From CBDCGS01 sp965216915 (GTDB taxonomy: Bacteria > Pseudomonadota > Alphaproteobacteria > UBA828): a DNA stretch of 64,000 bases. Below, piece by piece: positions 25,003 through 34,155 of this stretch (its first letter is position 1; each line of letters begins with the position of its first letter). The DNA lies in contig CBDCGS010000008.1 in NCBI GenBank assembly GCA_965216915.1, forward strand, positions 186,001-250,000. The letters run 5' to 3'. The translations under genes were made by a program, and so were the position numbers. The notes under the pieces are model-generated. The model was given only the letters and a program-made list of their open reading frames with translations. It ran no database searches and was not told where the DNA came from.

Positions 25003-25883
25003 CCGACCAACCGATCTATCGGCACTACACGAAAGACGCGCTCGACGCGCAATACAACAACCGCAAGCGCATGCCGCACTATGTCGACTATTTCGCGGAG
25101 TGGGAGGCCTGGAGCGCGGAGACGCGGCGCAACTTGCCGGCGCGCCTCGACGTGGCCTACGGCGACGATCCGATGGAGACGCTCGACATCTTCCCGGCGG
25201 AGGAGCCCGGCGCGCCGATCCAGATCATGATCCACGGTGGCTACTGGTATTCGCTCGACAAGCATCACGACAGCTTCGTCGCCGAAGGCCTGCGCCCCCA
25301 CGGCATCACGACCGTCGTGCCCAACTACGGCCTCGCGCCGGATTACGCCATGGACGAAATCGTGCGCCAGAACCGGGCCGCCGCCGCGTGGGTCTGGCGG
25401 CACGCCCGCGACGTGGGCGGTGACCCGGCGCGCATCTATTCGGTCGGCCAGTCCGCGGGCGGTCATCTCGTCGCGATGCTGCTCGCCACCGACTGGCCGG
25501 CATTCGGAGAGGGCTTGCCGGCCGATCTCGTGAAGGGCGGGATCTCCATCTCGGGGATCTACGACCTGGAGCCGATCCGGCTTTGCTATCTCAATGACAA
25601 GGTGCGCATGGACGAGGCCGAGGCCCGGCGCAACAGCCCGATCGCCCAGCGCTACCCCGTGCCCGCGCCGCTCATGCTGGTCTCGGGCGAGATCGAATCG
25701 GAGGAATATGCGCGACAGGCCGACGCCATGGCGGCCGTGTGGCAGGCGCACGGCTATCCGCTCGGGCATCTGTCGCTCCCAGGCTACAACCACTTCACCA
25801 TGGCGAACCAGCTGCGCGAGCCAACATCTGAGCTGACCCGCGCGCTCCTCCGCCAGATGGAGCTCGGGCAGCCTCGCTCATGA
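24999..25883 (+). CDS. Alpha/beta hydrolase (kynurenine-formamidase/BD-FAE-like esterase)
   Basis: A 294-residue hydrolase. The oxyanion-hole motif IMIHGGYWYS and the nucleophile elbow GQSAGGH are clear, and a C-terminal catalytic His lies in GYNHFTM. The acid residue is probably Glu in SGEIESEEY. It overlaps the methyltransferase stop by 4 bases, so it belongs to the corrinoid operon and might release the methylated substrate from an ester or amide. The ATG at 24999 was chosen over 24957 because of this overlap. A paralogue lies at 29593-30438. Confidence 0.85.
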   Translation: MTDQPIYRHYTKDALDAQYNNRKRMPHYVDYFAEWEAWSAETRRNLPARLDVAYGDDPMETLDIFPAEEPGAPIQIMIHGGYWYSLDKHHDSFVAEGLRPHGITTVVPNYGLAPDYAMDEIVRQNRAAAAWVWRHARDVGGDPARIYSVGQSAGGHLVAMLLATDWPAFGEGLPADLVKGGISISGIYDLEPIRLCYLNDKVRMDEAEARRNSPIAQRYPVPAPLMLVSGEIESEEYARQADAMAAVWQAHGYPLGHLSLPGYNHFTMANQLREPTSELTRALLRQMELGQPRS

Positions 25884-25953
25884 GCAGCGGCCGTCGGCGG
25901 GCCGCGAAAGCGCCGTCGCTTGGCCGGCGTCGATAGAAAAAGGGGAGCCGCGC

Positions 25954-26988
25954 ATGGCAGGCAGCCGCATCGCCGTCTTGGGAACCGGGGCAAGTGGCGC
26001 GTCGATCGGGGCCGATCTGACACGCGCCGGGCTTGACGTCACCCTGATCGATCAGTGGCCATCGCACGTCGCGGCCATGCGCACCAAGGGCATTCGGATC
26101 GAAATGTCCGAGGAAACCCAGACGACGCCTGTTCGTGCGTTCGATCTTTGCGAGGTGGCCACGTTGCGGGACACGTTCGACGTCGTCCTCATCGTCGTGA
26201 AGGCCTATGACACGCGCTGGGTTTGCGAGCTGATCAAGCCTCTGACGAGCCCCCACGGGCTCGTGGTCGGCCTCCAGAACGGCATGACGATGGACGATAT
26301 CGCTTCGATCATGGGCCCCGAGCGCACGCTCGGCGCCGTCGTCGAAATCGCGTCCAACATGTTCGAGCCCGGGATCGTCAATCGGCAGACGCCGCCGGCC
26401 GGAACTTGGTTCGCCATCGGGGCCTACGACGCCGCGACGCGGGGGCGTGAGGCCGAGGTGGTCGATCTGCTACGTCACGCCGGCAAGGCCGAAATCTCGG
26501 ATGACATTCGTTCTGCGAAATGGATGAAGCTCGTGGTCAACGCTGCGGAATGTCTGCCGTCCGCGATCCTGAATTTGCCGCTCAGAGAGGCGGTCGAGGC
26601 GCCCGGAATCCGTGAGGTCATGGCGGCGGCGGGCAACGAGGCGATCACCACGGCACTCGCCCGCGGCCACAAGCTCGTACCGATATTCGGGCGCTCACAG
26701 GTCGAGGAAAATGATCCACGTCACTACGCGACCACGCTGCTCGACACGGTCCTGTCGGAATGGACGCTGCCCAACACAAGGGTGGCCCATCTACAGGATT
26801 GGATGAAGGGGCGGCGCGCCGAGGTCGACGAGATCAATGGCCATGTCGTCGCCGAGCAGCGGACGTTGGGTGGGGCGGCCCCGGTCAACGCGAAGCTGGT
26901 CGAGATCGCCCGTCAAATTGAAAGGGGCGAGCTGAAGGCCGATCCGTCGAACGCCCCCCTGTTGCGCTCGATGCTTCAGGCCGGGTGA
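25954..26988 (+). CDS. 2-dehydropantoate 2-reductase family protein
   Basis: A 344-residue ketopantoate-reductase-like protein. The N-terminal Rossmann loop is VLGTGASGASIGADL, VVLIVVKAYDT follows, and the catalytic Lys and Asn are in SAKWMKLVVNAAE. Authentic PanE enzymes reduce ketopantoate with NADPH for pantothenate; many paralogues act on other 2-keto acids, and no pantothenate genes are nearby. A purine-rich AAAAAGGGGAG precedes the ATG. Confidence 0.82.
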   Translation: MAGSRIAVLGTGASGASIGADLTRAGLDVTLIDQWPSHVAAMRTKGIRIEMSEETQTTPVRAFDLCEVATLRDTFDVVLIVVKAYDTRWVCELIKPLTSPHGLVVGLQNGMTMDDIASIMGPERTLGAVVEIASNMFEPGIVNRQTPPAGTWFAIGAYDAATRGREAEVVDLLRHAGKAEISDDIRSAKWMKLVVNAAECLPSAILNLPLREAVEAPGIREVMAAAGNEAITTALARGHKLVPIFGRSQVEENDPRHYATTLLDTVLSEWTLPNTRVAHLQDWMKGRRAEVDEINGHVVAEQRTLGGAAPVNAKLVEIARQIERGELKADPSNAPLLRSMLQAG

Positions 26989-27058
26989 GCCTTGCTTCGC
27001 CGGACCGGACACACGGTCGCTCTATCGCGGCGGAGCCGGTGGGTGCTAGCGTGACCGT

Positions 27059-27733
27059 ATGCGGTCTCGGCTCGGTTGGCTTGCATCGCTCGTCTGCCTT
27101 GCGGCGCTCTTGGGCGCCTGCACGGACGCACCGCGGCTCACGCAGCAGGATGACGCGCCGCAGACGCATCTGATCCACGTCACCAGCAATGGGTGGCACA
27201 CGGCCATCGTGGCCGCGCGCGCGCAGATCGTCGAGACGGGCGCTCTGCCCGAAGCTGATGACTTTCCGCGCGCCGCCTTCCTCGAGTTCGGCTGGGGCGA
27301 TCGCGAGTATTATCCATCGAAGGAAAAGACCATTGGCATGGCGGTTGCCGCCGCGCTCACGCCCACGCCATCGGTGGTCCACATGGCCGGTCGCGCGCGG
27401 CCACCGCAATCGACCGACGGCTCCAACATCGTGATATCCGTGCCGCTCACCGAGCGCGGCTTTGCCCGTCTGGTCCAAGCAATCGCCGACGAGTTTGCGC
27501 GCCCGGAGGCCGGCGGCGCGGCTGAGCCCGTCTCGCGCGGCCTCTACGCCGACAGCAACTTCTACGACGGCCGTAGTGAGTTCCACTTGTTCAACACCTG
27601 CAACACCTGGACCGCCCGCACGCTTCGCGCCGGCGGCGTCGACATCTCCCCGGGCGGCATCGTGACAGCCGACGAGCTGGTCGAGCGCCTCCGCGCGACG
27701 CTCGAGGGCGCGCAGGCCCGGCCTCCCCGCTAG
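27059..27733 (+). CDS. DUF2459 family lipoprotein
   Basis: A 224-residue protein of the DUF2459 (TIGR02117) family, sometimes called urease-associated; its function is unknown. The N-terminus is a lipoprotein signal peptide with lipobox LLGAC. Family features include HVTSNGWHTAIV, FLEFGWGDREYYP and FHLFNTCNTWTARTLRAGG, with conserved His and Cys residues suggesting a hydrolase-like fold. Its stop codon overlaps that of the convergent antiporter gene within the palindrome at 27722-27741. Confidence 0.82.
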   Translation: MRSRLGWLASLVCLAALLGACTDAPRLTQQDDAPQTHLIHVTSNGWHTAIVAARAQIVETGALPEADDFPRAAFLEFGWGDREYYPSKEKTIGMAVAAALTPTPSVVHMAGRARPPQSTDGSNIVISVPLTERGFARLVQAIADEFARPEAGGAAEPVSRGLYADSNFYDGRSEFHLFNTCNTWTARTLRAGGVDISPGGIVTADELVERLRATLEGAQARPPR

Positions 27734-27741
27734 CGGGGAGG
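27722..27741. terminator. 20-bp perfect palindrome centred on two overlapping stop codons
   Basis: CCTCCCCGCTAGCGGGGAGG is its own reverse complement. The central CTAG provides the TAG stop of DUF2459 (+) and of the antiporter gene (-). The stem could act as a bidirectional terminator or 3' stabiliser. No T-run follows on either strand. Confidence 0.5.
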
Positions 27742-29481
27742 TTCGCCGCGACTCTCGTCAATCGCGGCCTGCTCGGCCTGCCGGCGTTCCTCAACCAGGG
27801 AGCGGGCGGTTTGCTCCGGCACGCCCGCGCCGACCAGCACCATCTCGCTCAGCTGCAAGCTCGCCTCGGTCGTCTCCGGGACCGCGTGGTTCGCGCCTTG
27901 TCCGATAAGATGCGTGGCATGCGTGACGTCGCGGGCCCGCGCGTAGATCGAGAGTTTGGGCCAGTGCCGGCGCGCCACCGCGACCACGCGCTCCGCCGCG
28001 TCTGGACTGTCCATCGTGATGACCAGGGCGGCGGCGCTCGCGGCGCCGAACCTGCGGAGGATCTCCGGGCGCGTCGCGTCGCCGTAGAAGAGGCTCGCGC
28101 CGGCCTTGCGCTGCCGGTGGACGAGATCGGCATCACGATCGATCGCGATCGAGGGCAGCGCCTCGTTGTCCAGGAAGTCGCAAAGCATGCGACCCACGCG
28201 GCCGAAGCCGACAACGATCACGTGGCTCGTCATGTCTTGCGCGAGGTCGGCGGTGCTCTGGCCATGGCGCGCTTCCCAGGCTTGCATGGTGCGCCCAATA
28301 TGCCTGGCGCCCCAGGCGACACCCGGCGTCGCGATCATCGTCACGCCGGCGACGATCAGCATGAATTGCGCCATGGGGTCCGGTATCAAGCCCAGGCTCC
28401 ACGCGAGGCCGACGATCACGAAGGCAAACTCGCCGCCTTGGCCGAGCAAGAGCCCCGATTCGAGGGCGACCGAGCGCGCCGCGCCGAAGAGCCTGGCGAG
28501 GCCATAGATGATCGGCGCCTTGACCAAGAACAACCCGATCACCGAGAGGAAGAGCCACACCGGGTTGCGAACGATCTCCATCACGTCGATCGCCATGCCG
28601 ACGGACAGGAAGAAGAGACCCAGCAACAGCCCCTTGAAGGGCTCGATGTCGACCTCGATCTCGTGCCGATACTCGGTCTCGGCGAACAGCAGGCCGGCGA
28701 GGAAGGCGCCGAGCGCCATCGAGAGCCCGACCTGTTGGGTGGCGAGCGCGGTGCCGATGATCACGAGCAGTACGAGCGCAATGAACATCTCCCGGCTCGC
28801 GGTGCTGCCGATGAAGCGAAAGAGCGGGCGCAGCACGAGGCGCCCCACCACCAAGATGACGGCGACCGCGATCAGCGCCTGGCCGATTGCCCAGGCGAAC
28901 GAGCCCAGCGCCGAGCGCTCCGCCTCCTGATTGAGCGCACCCACCATGAAGAGAATCGGCAACACCGCGAGATCCTGGAACAGCAGGATCGCGAAGCTAG
29001 TGCGACCGGTTGCGGTGCCGAGCCTGCGGTTCTCGGCGAGGAGCTGCATCACGATCGCCGTCGACGACAAGGCGAACGCGGCGCCAAAGATCATCGCCAC
29101 CGTGAGGGTATTGTCGAAGAGCGTGGCGATGCCCGTGATCACGCCGCCCGAGATGATCACTTGCGCGCCGCCGAGGCCGAACACCAGCCGCCGCATGGCC
29201 CACAAGCGCGGCAGCGAGAGCTCGAGCCCGATCATGAACAAGAGGAAGACGACGCCGAGTTCGGCGAGCGCGCGCACGCCTTCGACGTCGTCGATGACGA
29301 CGTAGCGGAGCCAGGGGACCGTGTCGACGACTTGCGCCAACCCGTGTGGTCCGATGGCGACTCCGATCGCGAGAAAGCCGAGCACCGGGCTCACGCGCAG
29401 CCGATGGAAGAGCGGCACGACGACGCCGGCCGCGACCAAGAACACGACGACCTCGCGCAGGTTCAGAGTCTCGATGTGCAC
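27730..29481 (-). CDS. KefB/KefC-type cation:proton antiporter (CPA2) with RCK domain
   Basis: A 583-residue inner-membrane protein with about 12 hydrophobic segments in the first 390 residues. It has the CPA2 signatures FLLFMIGLELS, FALSSTAIVMQLL and LLFQDLAVLP. The cytosolic C-terminal domain has an RCK/TrkA-N nucleotide loop, VIVVGFGRVGRMLCD. Family members exchange K+ or Na+ for protons and are gated by NAD(H) or glutathione adducts; the particular ion is not readable. No KefF/KefG ancillary subunit is adjacent. Confidence 0.9.
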   Translation of the reverse strand: MHIETLNLREVVVFLVAAGVVVPLFHRLRVSPVLGFLAIGVAIGPHGLAQVVDTVPWLRYVVIDDVEGVRALAELGVVFLLFMIGLELSLPRLWAMRRLVFGLGGAQVIISGGVITGIATLFDNTLTVAMIFGAAFALSSTAIVMQLLAENRRLGTATGRTSFAILLFQDLAVLPILFMVGALNQEAERSALGSFAWAIGQALIAVAVILVVGRLVLRPLFRFIGSTASREMFIALVLLVIIGTALATQQVGLSMALGAFLAGLLFAETEYRHEIEVDIEPFKGLLLGLFFLSVGMAIDVMEIVRNPVWLFLSVIGLFLVKAPIIYGLARLFGAARSVALESGLLLGQGGEFAFVIVGLAWSLGLIPDPMAQFMLIVAGVTMIATPGVAWGARHIGRTMQAWEARHGQSTADLAQDMTSHVIVVGFGRVGRMLCDFLDNEALPSIAIDRDADLVHRQRKAGASLFYGDATRPEILRRFGAASAAALVITMDSPDAAERVVAVARRHWPKLSIYARARDVTHATHLIGQGANHAVPETTEASLQLSEMVLVGAGVPEQTARSLVEERRQAEQAAIDESRGEPPR

Positions 29482-29592
29482 GCTATCGGCCTTGGCGCGC
29501 GCCCGCGTGGGCTGCCCTGGTGTGGCCGGCCGCGCGGGCGCCGGGGTGGAGCGAGCGCCTCCGCGCTCGGCTGAGCGGACGAGGCGGGCGCC

Positions 29593-30438
29593 TCAAAGAC
29601 CCATCAGGCGGAGCGTCGCCTGCGTGAGCGGCGCGTCGGCGAGGCCGAGCTCGTTGACGACGTTGAAATGGTGGAGGCCCGGAACCTCCATCACCTCGAC
29701 CGGCCCGCCGGCGGCGCCCCAGGCCTCGGCGAAGCGCCGGTTTTGATCGAGAAAGCCCGGCGTCTCCTCGGCGCCGACCGCGGCGATAATCGGTGTGCCG
29801 ACGCGCGCCGGAAGCTGGTGGAGCGGGCTCGCCTCGCGGGCGCTCTCGGCATTAAGGCGGGCGTCATCGTTGATGCTGGTCTCGATGATCGGCGCGAGGT
29901 CGAAGATGCCGGAGATGGGCACCGCACCCTTGATCACGTCGGGCGCAAGGCCGCGCGCGCGCCAATCCGTGCACAGCATCATCCCGGTGAGGTGACCGCC
30001 GGCGGAATGGCCGGAGACGAAGAGCCGGTCCGGGTCGCCGTTCAGCCTGCCCGCGTTCGCGACCGTCCATGCTATCGCCGTCTGCGTCTGCGCGACGATG
30101 TCGGCGATCGTGACAGCGGGCGCGAGGGTGTAGTTGATCGAGACGAAGGCCGCGCCGGCGGCGACGAACGGCTCGGCCGGATAGGAGAAGTCGGACTTGT
30201 CCATCGCGCGCCAGTAGCCGCCATGAATGAAGAAGAAGATGGGGCTGCGCGGCGAGGGAGCCGGAAAGAGGTCGAGCGTCATGGCCGTTGCCGTGCCATA
30301 GCGAACGTCGCATTCGCACGCGACGGCATCCCGAACACGCGCGCTTTCGTCCGCCCAGACCGCGAAATAGTCGGCGAAATCCGCGTGCCGAAGGCGGAGA
30401 TTGTAGTCGGCCTCGTTGGCCAGTTTGCGCTCGCTCAC
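29593..30438 (-). CDS. Alpha/beta hydrolase (kynurenine-formamidase/BD-FAE-like esterase), second copy
   Basis: A 281-residue paralogue of the protein at 24999-25883, with FFIHGGYWRAMDKSD (oxyanion hole), SGHSAGGHLTG (nucleophile Ser), acid residue in GAEETPGF and His in GLHHFNV. The substrate is unknown; formylkynurenine, carbamates or small esters are possibilities. The GTG at 30438 is preceded by GGGGAGGGGG and gives the family start. The longer open frame to 30765 overlaps the divergent kinase gene and is rejected. Confidence 0.85.
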   Translation of the reverse strand: MSERKLANEADYNLRLRHADFADYFAVWADESARVRDAVACECDVRYGTATAMTLDLFPAPSPRSPIFFFIHGGYWRAMDKSDFSYPAEPFVAAGAAFVSINYTLAPAVTIADIVAQTQTAIAWTVANAGRLNGDPDRLFVSGHSAGGHLTGMMLCTDWRARGLAPDVIKGAVPISGIFDLAPIIETSINDDARLNAESAREASPLHQLPARVGTPIIAAVGAEETPGFLDQNRRFAEAWGAAGGPVEVMEVPGLHHFNVVNELGLADAPLTQATLRLMGL

Positions 30439-30544
30439 CGTGGTGCCCCCTCCCCATGCGTCCGTCCGGCCTCGGGCGTGAAAGATACATCGGATTCCCG
30501 TTCGTCTATATTGATCTTGCACGGAGCAACGTCCGCGAACGGTG

Positions 30545-32800
30545 ATGGACGCTTCCAGGCACGACGCACGCGGCCCGGCCGCAGCGCTCACCGATGACTT
30601 GCCGGCACGCGGCGACCCGATCGTCGTGCAAGAGCTTGTGCTGAGCCATGCGCGACGGCAGCGCGCGGCCGTCGGCCTCCACTTGGTCGGCCCGCCGTTG
30701 GTCGCGGCGGTGGTATGGAGCGAGGTGCCGCACACGCCGCTAATGGTGTGGGCGGGCGCGGTCATGCTGTTCGGGCTGTTTCGCCTTGCAGTCTATCTGC
30801 ACGCGCGCTTCGGTCGCGTATCGGCGTGGCTTGCGGCCGTCGATCGCGCCCGCGGCGCGACGGTGACCGCGGCCGCTGGCGGCCTCTTGTGGGTCGTCGG
30901 CGCGGTGCTTGTGATCCTGACGACGGATCGCCTCGCGGACCATGCGTTCATCGCCGGACTTGTCGCGATTTTCGGCGCAGGCGCGACAGTGACGCTTTCA
31001 AGCTACTTATCGGCCTTCTACGCCGGAATCTTGCCCATGTTGGGCGCCGCGGCGGCGGCGTTGATGTCGGTCGGCGAGACGACGCAGCTCGCGATGGGGG
31101 GCGCGCTCCTTCTGTTCGCGTTACCGCTGAGCGCGAGCGCGCGTCTCGGCCACAAATCGGTCGTGCGCAGCGCCCAATTGAAGAGCCAAAACGAAAACCT
31201 CGTGCGGCGTCTCGCCGCCGAGCGCGATGCGGCGGACGCCCGCGTGGTCAGTCAAACGGCGGAGCTCCAGTTGGCGAACATGGAACTCGAGCGAAGGATT
31301 CGGGAACTCACGACGGTGCAGCGCGTTTATGGCGATCGTGAGATGCAACTCCGCATGATTGCGGACCATCTCCCGGTGCTCGTCCGCTTCGTCGATCGCG
31401 GCCTCACCATTCGCTACGTGAACCGCCATTGCAGCACGCTCTACGGCGTCGACGCCGCGAGCCTGATCGGTCGTCCCGCATGGGAGATGGAGGGCGAGGA
31501 CGCGTTCGCGCGCACGCGGTCACACCTCGACCAGGTGTTCGCCGGCGAGAGCGTGATCTTCAACGAGATGCACCAGGGCCCGAACGGCTGGCGCGAGATG
31601 CACGTCCAAGTCGTGCCGCATTTCGCGACCGATGGCTCGGTCTTCGGCTTTGTCGACGTGCGTCAGGATCGCACGGAGGAGCGCGCGCACGAGCGCGCCT
31701 TGACGGAGAGCGAGGAGCGCCTGCGGAGCGTGATCCAAAACATGCCCGTGATGATGTCGGCAATGGATAGCGCTGGCAACGTGATCGTTTGGAACCGCGA
31801 GTGCGAGCGCGTCACGGGCTATAGCGCCGAGGAGATCGTCGGCAAGGAGAACGGGCTTGCGTTGCTCTATCGCGACCCCGCTTATCGTGAGCAGGTCAAG
31901 CGCGCCATGTTGGTGCACAGCGACTATCGCGATTGGGAGTGGGATCTCAATTGCCGGGACGGCACGGTCAAGACCGTCTCCTGGTTCAACATCTCGAGCC
32001 ACTTTCCGGTGCCGGGCTGGGCGAGCTGGGAAATGGGCTTCGACGTGAGCGACCGCCGACGCACCCAGCTCAAGCTCGAAGAGGCCTTGGCGCACGAGCG
32101 GGAGCTTGGCGAGCTCAAGTCGCGCTTCGTCGCGATGGCCTCGCATGAATTCCGCACGCCGCTCACCACGATCCAGGCGGCGGTCGATCTGTTGCTCCGC
32201 TACGGCGATCGCCTCGCCGAGGAGCAGAAGACGAGAAACTTGGACGAGATCCGCCGCGAGGTCGGCACCATCAACGATCTGCTGGACGCCGTGCTGACCA
32301 TCGGCCAGGCGGAGGCGGGCAAGCTTCGGTTCCATCCCCGGCCGACCGACCTGCGTAGCCTATGCGCTGATCTTCTCGAGAAAGCGAAGCTCGACGCGCT
32401 GCCCTCTCACGCGTTCTCCTTCGATTGTCAGGGCGCCTGCACGAGCGCGACCGTGGATCCGCAGCTGGTGCGGCACATCATCACGAACCTGCTCTCGAAC
32501 GCGGTGAAGTACTCGCCCGATGGCGGGGCGATCGCGCTCATGCTGCGCTGCGATCCGGACGGCGTTGTGCTCGAGGTTGCCGACCGCGGCATCGGCGTGC
32601 CCGAGGCGGGCCGAGAACATTTGTTCGAAGCCTTCCACCGCTTTGACAATGTCGGCACGATCTCCGGCACCGGCCTCGGCCTCGCCATCGTCGCCCGCGC
32701 CGTCGAGCAGCATGGCGGCACGGTGGATTTCGAGAGCGAGCCGGGTGTTGGCACGACCGTCCGCGTCCGCCTGCCGACAGCGGCCCCGGCAGAGGCTTAG
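30545..32800 (+). CDS. Membrane histidine kinase with two PAS domains
   Basis: A 751-residue sensor kinase. Roughly six hydrophobic segments (about 45-200) are followed by a coiled-coil-like stretch, two PAS domains (about 265-385 and 395-510), a HisKA domain with phospho-His H534 in MASHEFRTPLTT, and an ATPase domain (NLLSNAVKYSP, DRGIGVPEAG, GTGLGLAIV). No response regulator is adjacent, so it is an orphan kinase. The GTG at 30542 immediately before the ATG could also serve as start. Confidence 0.9.
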   Translation: MDASRHDARGPAAALTDDLPARGDPIVVQELVLSHARRQRAAVGLHLVGPPLVAAVVWSEVPHTPLMVWAGAVMLFGLFRLAVYLHARFGRVSAWLAAVDRARGATVTAAAGGLLWVVGAVLVILTTDRLADHAFIAGLVAIFGAGATVTLSSYLSAFYAGILPMLGAAAAALMSVGETTQLAMGGALLLFALPLSASARLGHKSVVRSAQLKSQNENLVRRLAAERDAADARVVSQTAELQLANMELERRIRELTTVQRVYGDREMQLRMIADHLPVLVRFVDRGLTIRYVNRHCSTLYGVDAASLIGRPAWEMEGEDAFARTRSHLDQVFAGESVIFNEMHQGPNGWREMHVQVVPHFATDGSVFGFVDVRQDRTEERAHERALTESEERLRSVIQNMPVMMSAMDSAGNVIVWNRECERVTGYSAEEIVGKENGLALLYRDPAYREQVKRAMLVHSDYRDWEWDLNCRDGTVKTVSWFNISSHFPVPGWASWEMGFDVSDRRRTQLKLEEALAHERELGELKSRFVAMASHEFRTPLTTIQAAVDLLLRYGDRLAEEQKTRNLDEIRREVGTINDLLDAVLTIGQAEAGKLRFHPRPTDLRSLCADLLEKAKLDALPSHAFSFDCQGACTSATVDPQLVRHIITNLLSNAVKYSPDGGAIALMLRCDPDGVVLEVADRGIGVPEAGREHLFEAFHRFDNVGTISGTGLGLAIVARAVEQHGGTVDFESEPGVGTTVRVRLPTAAPAEA

Positions 32801-32837
32801 GACGCGCGGCTCCGACGAGGACGCGCGGCTCGCCGGC

Positions 32838-33338
32838 TCACGCCCCGATCGGCGGGGTCCTCACCGTGATCTTGCCGCGGAGGCCGGCCGGCGTGTCATC
32901 GTCCGCGACATCGCCGTCCGTCTGGGCGGCATAGGCGCGCGCGTAGGCGAGGAGGTCGGCGGCGTTGTCGGGCGTAAGGTGGCTGAAGCGGACGTGGTGC
33001 TTGCCGCGCGCGCGGAACGCCACGTTGCAGGGGCTCTTGCAGCCGTTGAGACAAAACACCGCGCGCAGGTTGGTGCCCTCGGGCAGCGGGTCGGCGGTGA
33101 CCAAGGCGTTGACCGCCTCGAAAAGGAACGTGCCTTGCCGCTTGCCCTCCCGCTCGCGCGCCTCTTCCGACCAGACGCAGGAGCGGCAGACATACACCGT
33201 GCAATCGGCGGGCACATAGCCCGGCTGCGACGCGCGCGCCGGGCGTTTCGTCGCCGCTAGGCCGGCCGCGCTCTTCTTCTTGTGCTTGCCGCTGCGGCGC
33301 GGTTTCGCGGTCGGGCGTTTGGGGGTGGGGCGCGCCAC
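32838..33338 (-). CDS. DUF1636 family (metal/Fe-S-binding ferredoxin-like) protein
   Basis: A 166-residue protein with a basic N-terminal extension of about 40 residues, followed by a thioredoxin-like ferredoxin module. The cysteines are arranged as CRSC (about 51-54) and CLNGCKSPC (about 96-104), the DUF1636 pattern. These proteins are predicted metal or 2Fe-2S binders of unknown role. The Lys/Arg-rich extension is unusual. It lies 21 bases before the end of the next minus-strand gene but is transcribed after it. Confidence 0.82.
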   Translation of the reverse strand: MARPTPKRPTAKPRRSGKHKKKSAAGLAATKRPARASQPGYVPADCTVYVCRSCVWSEEAREREGKRQGTFLFEAVNALVTADPLPEGTNLRAVFCLNGCKSPCNVAFRARGKHHVRFSHLTPDNAADLLAYARAYAAQTDGDVADDDTPAGLRGKITVRTPPIGA

Positions 33339-33359
33339 GAGGTCAGCCGGGATTGCGGC

Positions 33360-34130
33360 TCAGCCGAAATAGAAGTTGAAAAGCGCTTCGTTGACCGCGG
33401 CGGGCTTTTCGATCGGCGTCCAGTGACCACAGCCGCCGAGCGTGACGACCTTGGCACCGGCGATCGCCTGGCCGAGGCGCTGAACGGCGGGCGGCGGCGA
33501 GACGCCGTCCTCGTCGCCGGTGATGAGTAGCGTCGGGCAGCCGATGCGCGCGGCGTCCGCGGCGGTCGCGTCGGCCAAGGCCTCGCAGGTCGCGGCGTAG
33601 CCTTCCGCATCCTGGCGCATCAGAATCTCCCGAACCAGCGCGACCACCGCCGGTCGGTGCGCCTTGGTTTCGGCCGAGATTGCCACCTGGAGCAGCGTCT
33701 CGGCGATCGGGACCATGCCCTCGGCGCGCGCCAGCGCCGCGCGATCGCGGATCGCGCCGCGCGCAGGCTCCGGCGGCTCGGCGAGCGGGCCAAGCAGCGC
33801 GAGCGAGCGCACCCGGTCGGGCTGCGCCGCGGCCAGGTGCTGACACACGATCGTGCCCATGGAGTGGCCGACGAGGTGGGCCGCCGCGATGTCGAGCTGG
33901 TCCATGACCGCGAGCGTGTCGGCGGCGAACGAGGCGATGGACGTCGCGCCGGTGAGAGGCGATCGACCGGAGCCCTCGAGGTCGAGGCGCACCACGCGGA
34001 AGAAGCGGGCGAGCGCCGCCGCCTGCGGCTGGAACGCGTTCGCAGTGCCGCCCAGGCCGTGCACCATCACGACGGCGTCGGCGGCCTCGCCGAGGCTTTC
34101 CACCGCGATGGTCTTGCCGTTGATCTCCAT
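33360..34130 (-). CDS. Alpha/beta fold hydrolase (3-oxoadipate enol-lactonase-like)
   Basis: A 256-residue hydrolase with VVMVHGLGGTA (oxyanion hole), LVGHSMGTIVCQ (nucleophile Ser), Asp in LITGDEDGVSP and His in CGHWTPIEKP. The closest well-known relatives in layout are PcaD-type enol-lactonases, but no protocatechuate genes are present. The ATG at 34130 follows AAGGGAG; the frame is open further upstream into the neighbouring gene. The FAH-type gene lies 25 bases upstream, so they form an operon that may degrade a lactone or dicarbonyl compound. Confidence 0.85.
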   Translation of the reverse strand: MEINGKTIAVESLGEAADAVVMVHGLGGTANAFQPQAAALARFFRVVRLDLEGSGRSPLTGATSIASFAADTLAVMDQLDIAAAHLVGHSMGTIVCQHLAAAQPDRVRSLALLGPLAEPPEPARGAIRDRAALARAEGMVPIAETLLQVAISAETKAHRPAVVALVREILMRQDAEGYAATCEALADATAADAARIGCPTLLITGDEDGVSPPPAVQRLGQAIAGAKVVTLGGCGHWTPIEKPAAVNEALFNFYFG

Positions 34131-34155
34131 GCCGGTTCTCCCTTGCCCGCCGGGC

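Noticed and set aside
27811..29574. A 587-codon plus-strand open frame opposite the KefB-type antiporter
   Set aside because: It is extremely rich in Arg, His, Glu and Asp, has no family motif and mirrors the membrane-protein codons of the antiporter.
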